A stretch of DNA of 64,000 bases from Rhabdophis nuchalis (GCA_039707465.1 CM077644.1:77398875-77462874); one strand, 5' to 3'. Counted from the first letter of the stretch, positions 12,411 to 22,904 are shown. The notes: a model not told the origin generated them from the letters alone. Numbers and translations: made by a program.

Positions 12411-12457
12411 GGCCAGCTGACGAGGACTAAGAAGTCCGAAATGGATCCATCCTGGTC
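12411..12457 (+). ncRNA. Hammerhead ribozyme, array unit 5 (plus sense)
   Basis: Stem I GGCCAG at 12411-12416 pairs with CTGGTC at 12452-12457. Core CTGACGA is at 12417-12423. Stem II GGACT (12424-12428) pairs with AGTCC (12433-12437) around loop AAGA. GAAA is at 12438-12441. Stem III ATGG (12441-12444) pairs with CCAT (12447-12450) across a two-base loop, and the cleavage-site base is C12451. This is a type I fold with a minimal stem III. Known relatives with short stem III occur in newt satellite 2, schistosome Sm-alpha and Penelope-linked retrozymes. The stem III segment ATGGATCCAT is a palindrome, which would let two neighbouring ribozymes pair as a dimer. The core agrees with the consensus; cleavage is not shown by sequence. 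Confidence 0.92.
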
Positions 12458-12754
12458 TCTTAATTAATTATTAATCATTCCTTTAAAAAAACATTTAACA
12501 CATATCTAAAAAAGACAGCAGCAATTTAATAGGTCTCTGTCTGGATGATCTCAAAGAGGAGTCGAAAGACAGAGAAGGATGACAAGTTTGTCTCCTCCCT
12601 TAAACAGGCCTAGCAGGAAGCTGTAACATAGTATCTTCATCTATAAAGTCCTGTGGAAAGGATGATGTAATCAGGGAAGCTGGTTAGCTCAAGGCATAGA
12701 GAAGCCTGCTTCGAATGCTGGAGAGCACCAGTTCAAATCCCTGTAGGAAAGTAT

Positions 12755-12801
12755 GGCCAGCTGACGAGGACTAAGAAGTCCGAAATGGATCCATCCTGGT
12801 C
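12755..12801 (+). ncRNA. Hammerhead ribozyme, array unit 6 (plus sense)
   Basis: Same motif one 344-bp step on, with all core and stem bases intact. Confidence 0.88.
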
Positions 12802-13098
12802 TCTTAATTAATTATTAATCATTCCTTTAAAAAAACATTTAACACATATCTAAAAAAGACAGCAGCAATTTAATAGGTCTCTGTCTGGATGATCTCAAAG
12901 AGGAGTCGAAAGACAGAGAAGGATGACAAGTTTGTCTCCTCCCTTAAACAGGCCTAGCAGGAAGCTGTAACATAGTATCTTCATCTATAAAGTCCTGTGG
13001 AAAGGATGATGTAATCAGGGAAGCTGGTTAGCTCAAGGCATAGAGAAGCCTGCTTCGAATGCTGGAGAGCACCAGTTCAAATCCCTGTAGGAAAGTAT

Positions 13099-13145
13099 GG
13101 CCAGCTGACGAGGACTAAGAAGTCCGAAATGGATCCATCCTGGTC
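13099..13145 (+). ncRNA. Hammerhead ribozyme, array unit 7 (plus sense)
   Basis: Intact copy at the 344-bp period. Confidence 0.88.
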
Positions 13146-13442
13146 TCTTAATTAATTATTAATCATTCCTTTAAAAAAACATTTAACACATATCTAAAAA
13201 AGACAGCAGCAATTTAATAGGTCTCTGTCTGGATGATCTCAAAGAGGAGTCGAAAGACAGAGAAGGATGACAAGTTTGTCTCCTCCCTTAAACAGGCCTA
13301 GCAGGAAGCTGTAACATAGTATCTTCATCTATAAAGTCCTGTGGAAAGGATGATGTAATCAGGGAAGCTGGTTAGCTCAAGGCATAGAGAAGCCTGCTTC
13401 GAATGCTGGAGAGCACCAGTTCAAATCCCTGTAGGAAAGTAT

Positions 13443-13489
13443 GGCCAGCTGACGAGGACTAAGAAGTCCGAAATGGATCCATCCTGGTC
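13443..13489 (+). ncRNA. Hammerhead ribozyme, array unit 8 (plus sense)
   Basis: Intact copy at the 344-bp period. Confidence 0.88.
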
Positions 13490-13786
13490 TCTTAATTAAT
13501 TATTAATCATTCCTTTAAAAAAACATTTAACACATATCTAAAAAAGACAGCAGCAATTTAATAGGTCTCTGTCTGGATGATCTCAAAGAGGAGTCGAAAG
13601 ACAGAGAAGGATGACAAGTTTGTCTCCTCCCTTAAACAGGCCTAGCAGGAAGCTGTAACATAGTATCTTCATCTATAAAGTCCTGTGGAAAGGATGATGT
13701 AATCAGGGAAGCTGGTTAGCTCAAGGCATAGAGAAGCCTGCTTCGAATGCTGGAGAGCACCAGTTCAAATCCCTGTAGGAAAGTAT

Positions 13787-13833
13787 GGCCAGCTGACGAG
13801 GACTAAGAAGTCCGAAATGGATCCATCCTGGTC
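13787..13833 (+). ncRNA. Hammerhead ribozyme, array unit 9 (plus sense)
   Basis: Intact copy at the 344-bp period. Confidence 0.88.
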
Positions 13834-14130
13834 TCTTAATTAATTATTAATCATTCCTTTAAAAAAACATTTAACACATATCTAAAAAAGACAGCAGCAA
13901 TTTAATAGGTCTCTGTCTGGATGATCTCAAAGAGGAGTCGAAAGACAGAGAAGGATGACAAGTTTGTCTCCTCCCTTAAACAGGCCTAGCAGGAAGCTGT
14001 AACATAGTATCTTCATCTATAAAGTCCTGTGGAAAGGATGATGTAATCAGGGAAGCTGGTTAGCTCAAGGCATAGAGAAGCCTGCTTCGAATGCTGGAGA
14101 GCACCAGTTCAAATCCCTGTAGGAAAGTAT

Positions 14131-14177
14131 GGCCAGCTGACGAGGACTAAGAAGTCCGAAATGGATCCATCCTGGTC
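14131..14177 (+). ncRNA. Hammerhead ribozyme, array unit 10 (plus sense)
   Basis: Intact copy at the 344-bp period. Confidence 0.88.
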
Positions 14178-14474
14178 TCTTAATTAATTATTAATCATTC
14201 CTTTAAAAAAACATTTAACACATATCTAAAAAAGACAGCAGCAATTTAATAGGTCTCTGTCTGGATGATCTCAAAGAGGAGTCGAAAGACAGAGAAGGAT
14301 GACAAGTTTGTCTCCCCCCTTAAACAGGCCTAGCAGGAAGCTGTAACATAGTATCTTCATCTATAAAGTCCTGTGGAAAGGATGATGTAATCAGGGAAGC
14401 TGGTTAGCTCAAGGCATAGAGAAGCCTGCTTCGAATGCTGGAGAGCACCAGTTCAAATCCCTGTAGGAAAGTAT

Positions 14475-14521
14475 GGCCAGCTGACGAGGACTAAGAAGTC
14501 CGAAATGGATCCATCCTGGTC
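14475..14521 (+). ncRNA. Hammerhead ribozyme, array unit 11 (plus sense)
   Basis: Last intact plus-sense copy. It lies in a unit with one private change (C-rich variant near 14316). Confidence 0.88.
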
Positions 14522-14699
14522 TCTTAATTAATTATTAATCATTCCTTTAAAAAAACATTTAACACATATCTAAAAAAGACAGCAGCAATTTAATAGGTCT
14601 CTGTCTGGATGATCTCAAAGAGGAGTCGAAAGACAGAGAAGGATGACAAGTTTGTCTCCTCCCTTAAACAGGCCTAGCAGGAAGCTGTAACATAGTATC

Positions 14700-14897
<198 letters not shown>

Positions 14898-15350
14898 GAT
14901 ACTATGTTACAGCTTCCTGCTAGGCCTGTTTAAGGGAGGAGACAAACTTGTCATCCTTCTCTGTCTTTCGACTCCTCTTTGAGATCATCCAGACAGAGAC
15001 CTATTAAATTGCTGCTGTCTTTTTTAGATATGTGTTAAATGTTTTTTTTTAATAATGTTTAATTATTAATCATTCCTTTAAAAAAAACATTTAACACATA
15101 TCTAAAAAAGACAGCAGCAATTTAATAGGTCTCTGTCTGGATGATCTCAAAGAGGAGTCGAAAGACAGAGAAGGATGACAAGTTTGTCTCCTCCCTTAAA
15201 CAGGCCTAGCAGGAAGCTGTAACATAGTATCTTCATCTATAAAGTCCTGTGGAAAGGATGATGTAATCAGGGAAGCTGGTTAGCTCAAGGCATAGAGAAG
15301 CCTGCTTCGAATGCTGGAGAGCACCAGTTCAAATCCCTGTAGGAAAGTAT

Positions 15351-15366
15351 GGCCAGCTGACGAGGA
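15351..15366 (+). pseudogene. Hammerhead ribozyme broken in stem II
   Basis: Stem I 5' strand GGCCAG and core CTGACGA are present, but the sequence passes into (TA)n after GGA. The second half of the ribozyme is missing, so this copy cannot fold. Confidence 0.85.
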
Positions 15367-15419
15367 TATATATATATATCCTCATATATATATATATGAT
15401 ATATATATATATATATCAA

Positions 15420-16019
15420 GAGAATGAGCAGTATCCTGCATTATACAATGATTAAATGGCAATGGTATAGTCAATTCAGTCAATTCTCAAAGATAAGCAA
15501 AGGTTTATCTAAACTATTGCTTATGTTAAAGATATTCCACAGAGGTAACTAGTGAGCAAATATATTTTTAATCAGTAAACGGGAAAGGCAAGAGAGAGAA
15601 GAGAGTGACCAGAGAATTGGCAAGGAGTAGTGAGCTATAGGGAGTGAAAAGTTTATCTCCTGAATAGCTGCTGATTGTGAAAGGTTCAGCTAACAGTTGC
15701 TGATCATCCATTGTGAAGATGGTTTTGTTTTTTCCCCTTGCTGTTTTCTTTTGAGTGAGTAAGTAACAGAATTGAAGGGAAATTAACAGTCGATTGGAAG
15801 ACAGTCAAACATAAGTACAATTGCAGAAGAAACTATCAAGCACAGAACACATTCTTCATCACTGAAACTAGGTTTTTAGGTCCTTGCAGAAGAAAAAGGG
15901 GAAAGAAAAGGGTCAATATAGAACAGGAAATAGGAGAATGCTTCTCTGAAAGGCAGAATGGATATAGTTGTGGCCTGCAAGAAAACAAAGGGATGATTTG
16001 TAGTAGCTGGTGACCCATT
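15420..16019. other. No gene recognised
   Basis: Unique-looking DNA between the array and the L1-like insertion; nothing identifiable. Confidence 0.4.
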
Positions 16020-16899
16020 AAAACAATGCCAATCAGACTTCCTGTTCCTATTCCCGGCGGCGACGGACGAACCTTGGGGTTCGTCCGCCGTTTTGTTCTT
16101 TTTTCTGCCCCTAACGGGGTGGGGTACCCCCTTTTTTTGGGGGTCCCTCCGTAAAACTGGCTTGCCTGGGCTGGTTTATCCTGGCAGCGGCTGGGAAACG
16201 GCCCTTGTCTTCGGTTTAGGCGAAGGAAGACATGCTGCGGGGGGAGTTTCCCTTCGCCAATGGAGGACAGTTACGATCAGCAAAAATTTAAAAAGAACTG
16301 AGCGTCGGGTCGGAAGGCTCCCTGGGGCTTTGGCAGCGAGGTGAAGAGTGAGTGATTTACAACATTATTTATGCTGGCAGCCTGGAGTGAAAGAACGTAG
16401 AGGGGGGTGTTTGTTGGTTAAACCTCCCCTCGGATTTAAAGCGGCGTTCTGAAATGGCTTCTTGTTGCAAGGAAGCGGATACTTTGTTTCCGGACTGCAT
16501 TGAAAGAAGCGAAAGTGATCTGCGGCTGACTTTCTTACAATGTATCTAAGTCTGGTTGGCTAGATACAATTTTTCTCGGGTTATTTTCTCCTCCTGGCTC
16601 TCAGATGGGGCGGTGGAGGAAGGTTCCCTTTGTTCCTGAATGACTATTTTTACCTTTGGAAAATTACCAACATCTTTTCGTGAAATGGACTCTCTCTCTC
16701 TACTAATGAAGAAATTTCTGGACTAATTGATTCCTTCCCTGAGTGCCTTCTCTGTTAAAGTTTTTGATTGTGAAAAGTGTTTCTCTGCTGGGTCTTGAAT
16801 TCTTTTACAACTTTCACCTGAACTGTTTTGCTCCTGATTTGCCTCAACGGCCCCACCCCAAAAACGCCATCTTAGTGACACTGACTTTAACAGCTTACC

Positions 16900-17748
16900 A
16901 TGGCATCAAAATCAGAATTGGCAGGATTGGAACAAAGAATGTCATCTTTGGAATCGGTGTTACAAGTTTTGGTGCAGGAAATTAAAGCTTTGAGAGCTGA
17001 TAATAAAAGTTTTAAGGAGGACCTTCTGGAAACACGGAAACAAGTGTTGGAGAATTCACAGAAGACTGAGGAGCTGGAAGGGGGGCTGGCTGGGGCAAAG
17101 GGAGAACTTAAAAATGTCAACATTGAAATTGCAGATTTGTCTGGTCATATGTCTAGGATGGATTTTGAAAGGATGTCATATTTTTTAAGATTTCAGAATG
17201 TTTCTGAAGAATCTGGTGAATACCTTCCTGATCTCATGAGCACAATTTTAGCAGAATATTTACAGAAACCTAAAGATGAGATCAGGGGGGATATTGACCT
17301 AGTCTACAGAATAAATTCAGCATATGCCAGGATAAATGAAGTACCCAGAGAGATACATATTAAATTTGTTAGAAGGTCAACTAGAGAGGGAATTTTGAAG
17401 GCGCAGAGAGGGGGGCCATTGATTTACCAACAAAAGGAAGTCACCATCTTGAGGCAGATCCCAAAAAAGATTAGGGAGGTGAGAAGGAAATTTTCCTTCT
17501 TATCAAAAAAATTGTATGACCACGGGATTTGGTTCAAGTGGGTGATGCCGGAAGGGATGTTGGTCTTCTGGGATGAAGGAAGAGTGAGGATTAAAACAGT
17601 TGCTGAGGCGGAAGCCTTTCTTAAAAAATATTCCGCTATCCTGGGGGAAGATCCAGGGGGGACGGAGGGGGCCACGGCCCCGCCCGCTGGGGGCCAGGGA
17701 GGAGAAAAAGAAGATACAATTGCCAAGAGACTTAGATCGAAAAAATGA
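16900..17748 (+). CDS. L1-type ORF1 protein (RNA-binding chaperone), intact, 282 aa
   Basis: L1 ORF1p coats its own RNA as a trimer in a cytoplasmic ribonucleoprotein and acts as a nucleic-acid chaperone during target-primed reverse transcription. Visible domains: a coiled coil at about residues 5-80 (heptads through LEQRMSSLESVLQVLV and LLETRKQVLENSQKTEEL); an RRM-like domain at about 90-170 (SYFLRFQNVSEES to EIHIKFVRRSTREGILKAQR); a C-terminal domain at about 172-245 (KKIREVRRKFSFLSKKLYDH, then MLVFWDEGRVRI); and a Gly-rich then basic tail ending AKRLRSKK. REIHIKF..RSTREGILKA lines up with the mammalian ORF1 block around HIIIKLSNVKDKERILKA. The start codon sits in a strong ACCATGG context and leaves the coiled coil complete. 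The frame has no stop or shift, and no ORF2 follows. Confidence 0.9.
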   Translation: MASKSELAGLEQRMSSLESVLQVLVQEIKALRADNKSFKEDLLETRKQVLENSQKTEELEGGLAGAKGELKNVNIEIADLSGHMSRMDFERMSYFLRFQNVSEESGEYLPDLMSTILAEYLQKPKDEIRGDIDLVYRINSAYARINEVPREIHIKFVRRSTREGILKAQRGGPLIYQQKEVTILRQIPKKIREVRRKFSFLSKKLYDHGIWFKWVMPEGMLVFWDEGRVRIKTVAEAEAFLKKYSAILGEDPGGTEGATAPPAGGQGGEKEDTIAKRLRSKK

Positions 17749-17997
17749 CTTTGCTTTTTTTTAAAAAATTATTATTAATATTGCTTAACCTTATGTCTGG
17801 ATGTTTGTACGTGACTGCTAGCATAGAATGGAGAATTTAGGAATTTTGTACTTATTTTCACCTTGAAGTACTTTTGGAAAAATGTTTTTTTTAAATGTTT
17901 TATTATGAAGCCCTAGAAGGGCCAATGATCCCGACGCGAAAGTTCTTAATGTGTTTCTATATCCCTTACCCTACCCTTTTCGAAAATTGTAAAAACC

Positions 17998-18003
17998 AAT
18001 AAA
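17998..18003 (+). promoter_or_regulatory. Polyadenylation signal of the ORF1-only element
   Basis: AATAAA lies 13-25 bp before the A-tail (18016-18026) that joins the right target-site duplication, as expected for an L1-type insertion. Confidence 0.8.
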
Positions 18004-18208
18004 ACTTTTTCAATTAAAAAAAAAAACAATGCCAATCAGTCCCACCAATTCATGAAGTGTTGGCTGTGCACAGTAAGAAGAAAGGATATGACATAAAACT
18101 TTGAAGACTTGTCAGATTCCCTGGCAATTATGCCTTTATTTTAATCAGTGAAAGAAGAAATGATACCAAAAAAGAACAGCTACAACCATAACACTAGCTA
18201 CTTTAATG

Positions 18209-18342
18209 CAGTGGCCCCTAACCTTTCTGGCTCTGTGGCAACAGGAAGGAGGGAGAGGAGATGCTATCTGCTGCTTGCGTGGGCCAATTCCTAATGGGAT
18301 GTGGCCTGGTATCGGCTGCAGACCAGTGGTTGGGGACCCCTG
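18209..18342. mobile_element. hAT-type MITE (134 bp) with 8-bp target duplications
   Basis: Terminal inverted repeats start CAGTGGCCCCTAACC and end GGTTGGGGACCCCTG. Flanks are CTTTAATG (18201-18208) and CTTTCATG (18343-18350), an 8-bp target duplication with one mismatch, as hAT transposons make. Non-autonomous. A longer relative is at 40333-40513. Confidence 0.85.
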
Positions 18343-18350
18343 CTTTCATG

Positions 18351-19465
18351 GATAAGTTTTGAACAATGACATTAAAAATTCTGAGGACTCATATGGTGGC
18401 ATCATCTATTGCTCCAGTCCAGAAAAGGAAATACTATTGTAATTTCCTTTTTACTGACTGATTTAGTTTCTGGGAGTTTCAATTATGGCTGCTGACACAA
18501 CACAAATTGCAACTCACAAATTTGAAACAGTTTGTAAAATGAATCATGTGAGTACTGGTGATGAAAACACTGAAATACACAGATATGCTCCTTTGTGCTA
18601 CAGGAGAAAGGGGAACAGTAGTTAGAGTAAGTTACCTACAGTCATACGGTATCTGTTCTACTTCCTATGTAAGTAATATTATACAGTGTGGGAAAGGAAT
18701 AAAAATAGTTAATACAAAAACATAAGAAGATACTGTAGATGAAGGTGCCACAATGGATTTATACCAACACTAATCCCTATAGCTTTTCATATCTTTTTGA
18801 AGATTTCATTAACTATACCCAACCACAATCTTTTATCTTTCTTTTGATCTATCCAGCCTTCCTTCATCTATTTGTTTTGGAGGTTGGTCCTCATTGATTC
18901 TTTCTTCACTACAGGACAATATAAATTTATTTTTTTCAAAGTAGTCATTCACTTTTATATTCAACTCACATTCATTCAGACCAATTAGTTTTTAACCCTG
19001 TTATTTCTCATTTTGCTGTGAACAATGCACTATCCATACTACATTTTAAAAAATTGCCGATTTCTATAAAATACTAAAATTTGCTGTTTATATTAATGAA
19101 AGGGCCAGAAAACCCCTCTTATTATCTAAAGCCATTTCTTTCAATGATCATTCTTTACATGCCATAAACTACTTATCAATTTTCTATTAGTATTTGTAGA
19201 CCTTAACATTTCTCCATCAATTTTCCCATCTTTATTAAACGATGTAGCATGATAAATTTGTCTACTTGCTCTAACATTCGACTATTTACATATAACTTGT
19301 AGTCATCCACTCCATTTTCTTTATAAAATACATCTGCTTTGGTATGGTATGTGATACATTACTTTTCAGATCTATACTGTCTGAGTCTCCACTGGTAGTC
19401 CTAAGAAAATCTTACCCATCTATTAGGATTGCTTGAATTCCTTAATTGAATATGTAAAAAGTAAA
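18351..19465. other. No gene recognised
   Basis: AT-rich DNA; no element ends or protein homology seen. Confidence 0.4.
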
Positions 19466-19785
19466 GGTTTCCCCTGTCCAGTCATATCCAACTCTAGAGA
19501 ACAGTGTTCATCTCTGTTTCTTAGCAAAGGAGACAGTATTATCTGAACGCCCTTTCTGTAGTCATGTGGCCAGCATTACTATACACTGAGGCACACAGAA
19601 GATGTTATATTGCCACCTAAGTGGTACCTATTTATCTACTTGCATTTGAACTGCTAGGTGAGCAGAAGCTGGGGAAAGTAAAGGAAGTTCACCCTGTTGT
19701 GCAGTGTTCAGGTCTTGAACTCAGGCTCTGAGTTTTCTACCTGACAAGCATGTTTAATTGCCATCACAGCCCCTCATTGAATAGG
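19466..19785 (-). mobile_element. tRNA-derived SINE of squamate type
   Basis: The block order 'aaaggtttcccctgtccag', 'tcatgtggccagca', 'gtggtacctatttatctact' and 'gaactgctaggt' is one I recognise from an abundant squamate SINE in antisense. Its tRNA-like head lies at the right end (minus strand 'gagttcaagacc' as a B box). Moderately diverged; the exact family name is uncertain. Confidence 0.75.
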
Positions 19786-19789
19786 GCAC

Positions 19790-20940
19790 TGGACAATGGG
19801 GTAGAGGCCACTTTTGAATCTTTTGATTCTATATTGTTGAAAAAAAAATCTCCTTCCTAAGATGGATTTTAAAGCAAAATTGTAAAACTGATGATTTTTG
19901 TGATTAACAATGATACAAAAAAATCAATCTATTGAGTAATTTCTTTATGGATAAAAACTACTCTTCAAATTTTATCAACGGCATTAAAGCATAGTTTTTA
20001 GTTCAAAAAAATAAATAACTATATTTGATTATGATGATTTTACACTCTCTCCACTTACAAAGGTTTATTATTGTAACTGAGATCTCAAATCTAAAAAATA
20101 TATTTTTCCATAACTAGTTAAACATCATGGAAGATTAAATTTGGAGGCTCTAAAACAGAAGAAGGTTTTTAAGGCCGTATTATGCGATCATCATAGTTTA
20201 ATTTCTCCACCTATAGTTGATCAGAAGGAGAAGCATTTTTAAAAACCTTTGGGACTTCTGTATAGATCATGGATATATGGAAATCTTTAATAAGGAATAT
20301 ATTTCAAACAAGAGGTAAAAAGAAGCACAAATAAAAAGGGAATGGGACTTTCCTTTTAGATTTAATACTTTTTCTATTTTGGAATAGCTAGAATCTTTTA
20401 TCTTGGTAATGTTTTCCATCAAGAATGGATGCTTGTTATAATTGTGACTAGTACAGACTGGTCCAGAAAAAAATAAGGCAGCATTATAGCAATTTGCTCT
20501 CTTAGCAACAATAGTTTTAATCTTTGCCATTTATATGTCTGTTTTTATCTGACCAACACTGGATTTTAATTTTTATGAACTAATTTACTACCTTTTTCAT
20601 TATTAAAATGCCAAAATATGTAAATGAAAAATAATTAAGCTAGAAGCCTGACATTCTTAAAGTTTATGCTGTACAAAAGATAACAACTTTGTTTTTGTTT
20701 ACCTTGAAATCAAATATCACCCAATTGTTGCTTGAAATACTGTGTACATTAATAAATTATCAAGCATGAATATTGATCACAAAGATTAAAAAGGGTTGCA
20801 AACCTATCATTTGAAAAAAACTATTAAACATGCTTTAATCCCACTTTACACTTTTAGAAGATAATTAATATTAATGGTATTCCTTTGCAGAGTGACAGTG
20901 ATTTAAAATTAATATGAGAGGATTTCATCTTGTGATTGAA
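19790..20940. other. No gene recognised
   Basis: AT-rich, short chance frames only. Confidence 0.4.
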
Positions 20941-20978
20941 AATATGTGTGTGTGTGTGTGTATGTGTGTGTGTGTGTT
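20941..20978. repeat. (TG)n microsatellite, 3' tail of the hammerhead SINE
   Basis: On the sense strand of the neighbouring element (minus) it reads (CA)n directly after the linker that follows the ribozyme, the same arrangement as at the left edge of the 344-bp array. Confidence 0.7.
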
Positions 20979-21344
20979 AGTTTTATGAGCTGATCAATAA
21001 ATAAATCAGGGAGACTAGTATAGATCTACTTCGAGCTTTTTAGCTCTCATCAGCTAGCCATACCCTTACTGGGATTCGAACCGGGGCTGTATTGCATGTC
21101 AGGCAAGAGCCTTTAGCCATTCAGCCAGCCAGGTTCTCTTATTGCATCAGCTGAGACAGGAGGATTAGTATCTACAGTATAATTGTTCCACAACATCCTG
21201 TTAGGGCCCCAATTAAGGGAGGAAACATACCGTTTCCTTTTCTGCCTTTCAGTCCATCACCATACTAATCCTTCTGTCTGGATGGTCTCTGGTGATGGGC
21301 CGAAAGGCAGAAAAGGAAACGGTATGCTTCCATCCTTAATTGGG
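20979..21344 (-). mobile_element. Single dispersed copy of the tRNA-hammerhead element
   Basis: Colinear with the 344-bp array unit but well diverged. In sense order (minus): a long inverted repeat, a leader, a tRNA-like region (A box TGGCTGAATGG near 21117-21127; B box GGTTCGAATCC at 21072-21082, an exact match to the B-box consensus), a hammerhead (21013-21059), an AT-rich linker and a (CA)n tail. The inverted repeat has arms of about 54 bp at about 21207-21262 and 21291-21344 with few mismatches and a loop of about 27 bp. This copy is not tandem, so the family is dispersed as a SINE-like element as well as arrayed. Confidence 0.8.
21013..21059 (-). ncRNA. Hammerhead ribozyme, diverged copy with compensatory changes
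   Basis: Minus strand: stem I GGCUAG / CUAGUC, core CUGAUGA, stem II GAGCU-AAAA-AGCUC, GAA, stem III GUAG-AU-CUAU, then A at the cleavage position. Same 47-nt length as the array copies. Relative to them, stem I swaps a C-G pair for U-A, stem II changes with both strands kept complementary, and stem III changes likewise. The only weak point is the pair next to GAA, now G-U instead of A-U, which may lower activity. Covariation in three stems is strong evidence that the fold was selected. Confidence 0.88.
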
Positions 21345-21754
21345 GAATATCATAGGCAGCTAAATGAGAAACATTTTCAAGGAAATAATATTATAGTTTT
21401 TATTTCTTTACTGAACTAATTTAAATCCAGTTTTAAGATATGAAAAACGTTATAATTTAAACAATCTTACACTGGAGAATCAATCTGAATTCAGTTTCAT
21501 AGATAATTATTATTTTCCTGGAAACTGTAGATTATGTACATTTTGAATTGAGAGTTCAGCGCTGGATCATACAGCTACACTGGGGGGGAAAACCCTGAAT
21601 GTTCTTTTTTTCTGTGGCAGTGCATATACCCGTAAATAAATCTGGTTTTAGAAATAATAAATTGCTGTTGTTTTTCTTTCTAGTGCTTGTTGCAGAAGCC
21701 ACTTCTTTTTGCATTATCCTTGCCTAGTTTTTATAGTGAAGCTATAAGCCAACT
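21345..21754. other. No gene recognised
   Basis: AT-rich spacer between two SINE copies; nothing identifiable. Confidence 0.4.
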
Positions 21755-21905
21755 TGTCACAGACGCTGATACTGATTAGGACTGAGAGGGAGTGACTGAC
21801 CCCCACCCCCACTTCACTCAGCTGGCTTCTATGCCTAAGGGAGGATTAGAACCTGGATCTTTCTGTTATTTGTTCAGCACTTAAACCACCATATAATGCT
21901 GGCTC
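21755..21905 (-). mobile_element. tRNA-derived SINE (Sauria-like)
   Basis: Minus strand reads 'tggtggtttaagtgc' (A box) and 'aggttctaatcctc' (B box), then 'cttaggcatagaagccagct' and 'cagtcactccctctcag'. This is the tRNA head plus body of a common squamate SINE; other diverged copies are at 4.2, 30.6 and 37.9 kb. Confidence 0.75.
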
Positions 21906-22900
21906 TCTCAGAAATACTACATTCACTACTACTCACTGTCTGCCAGTCATATACTTGGGAATTCAATGACTGAAGATGAATATACATTGAGTTTCTATGT
22001 GGAGCAATGTTAAGGTTAATAATAGAACATGTTTCTCTGCTCATTTTTCTTTGAAAGTTTTAGAATTATATATTTTGTATAATGGAAAGATTACCCTTAT
22101 TTTATAATTTGGAAATGGATCTCTGAACTCATTGGTGTTTGAAATTATCTCTTATATCAGAGACAAGAAGCATGACTGACATTTTGTACAGCAATGTTGT
22201 AACCATGGCACTAATGACGTCATTCAAATCGCTTGTGAAACAAAGCTAGTGCTGCTGTGTTCTTTGTGCTATTGAAGGATCCTTTACTGAATTTTACCGG
22301 TGAAACGTATACATTTCATTTATGGAGAGGTCAGCAGTTTTATCATCAGTTTTTCTGCATCCGTTTTAAGTAATCTGGAAATTTAAGATTGCACTTGAAA
22401 ATATTGTATCACTTTCAAGCATTGTTTATTTTCAGCAGGAAGATCCTTTTTTTTTAAACTAAACAGAAAGCCAAGACCTGGACAGGCGTCTTAATTCAAT
22501 GCCATCTGTTTATTTAGTTGACTTCAACTTGCTTCAAGTGCTGGAGGCAGGAATACTGAAGCTTTCTTTTCAGTAACTTTTCTTGAATTGCAACTTCACT
22601 TATTGAAGAGCACTCAGTTTTATCAATTCTTCACTAATTGGGAAGAAAGGAAGCTAATGAAAAATCTACATCAACAATAGTTACTGCATGAAAGATATAA
22701 TTGAAGCAATTTTCATTGTCACTACAGCAGGAAACATAGAAATCGTATATAAATATAGAGAAAAATGAAGTAGCAAAGGAAGCAAAAAAAATTAAATATG
22801 TGTGCTCAGAAATGGACGACATAGATATGATAAACTTAAGAAAATCCAGCAAAGTTAAGAATATCCAGCGAAATAATTAAAATGACATTGTTGCTACATG
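21906..22900. other. No gene recognised
   Basis: AT-rich DNA. Short frames show no known motif. Confidence 0.4.
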
Positions 22901-22904
22901 CCAC

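Larger units (their letters stand above)
16020..18039 (+). mobile_element. Complete ORF1-only L1-like retrotransposon with target-site duplications
   Basis: A 17-bp direct repeat, aaaacaatgccaatcag, flanks the element at 16020-16036 and 18023-18039. The left flank reads 'ccatta/aaaca', a fit to the TTTT/AA target of L1 endonuclease. Inside (16037-18022, about 1.99 kb) are a GC-rich 5' UTR of about 860 bp that begins with a GC-rich hairpin near 16053-16092, one intact ORF1, a 3' UTR of about 270 bp, AATAAA and an A-tail. No reverse transcriptase or endonuclease ORF is present, and none fits between the ORF and the tail. Perfect duplications and an unbroken frame suggest recent insertion. The layout resembles mammalian HAL1 elements. 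It must have used L1 ORF2 protein from elsewhere. Confidence 0.9.
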
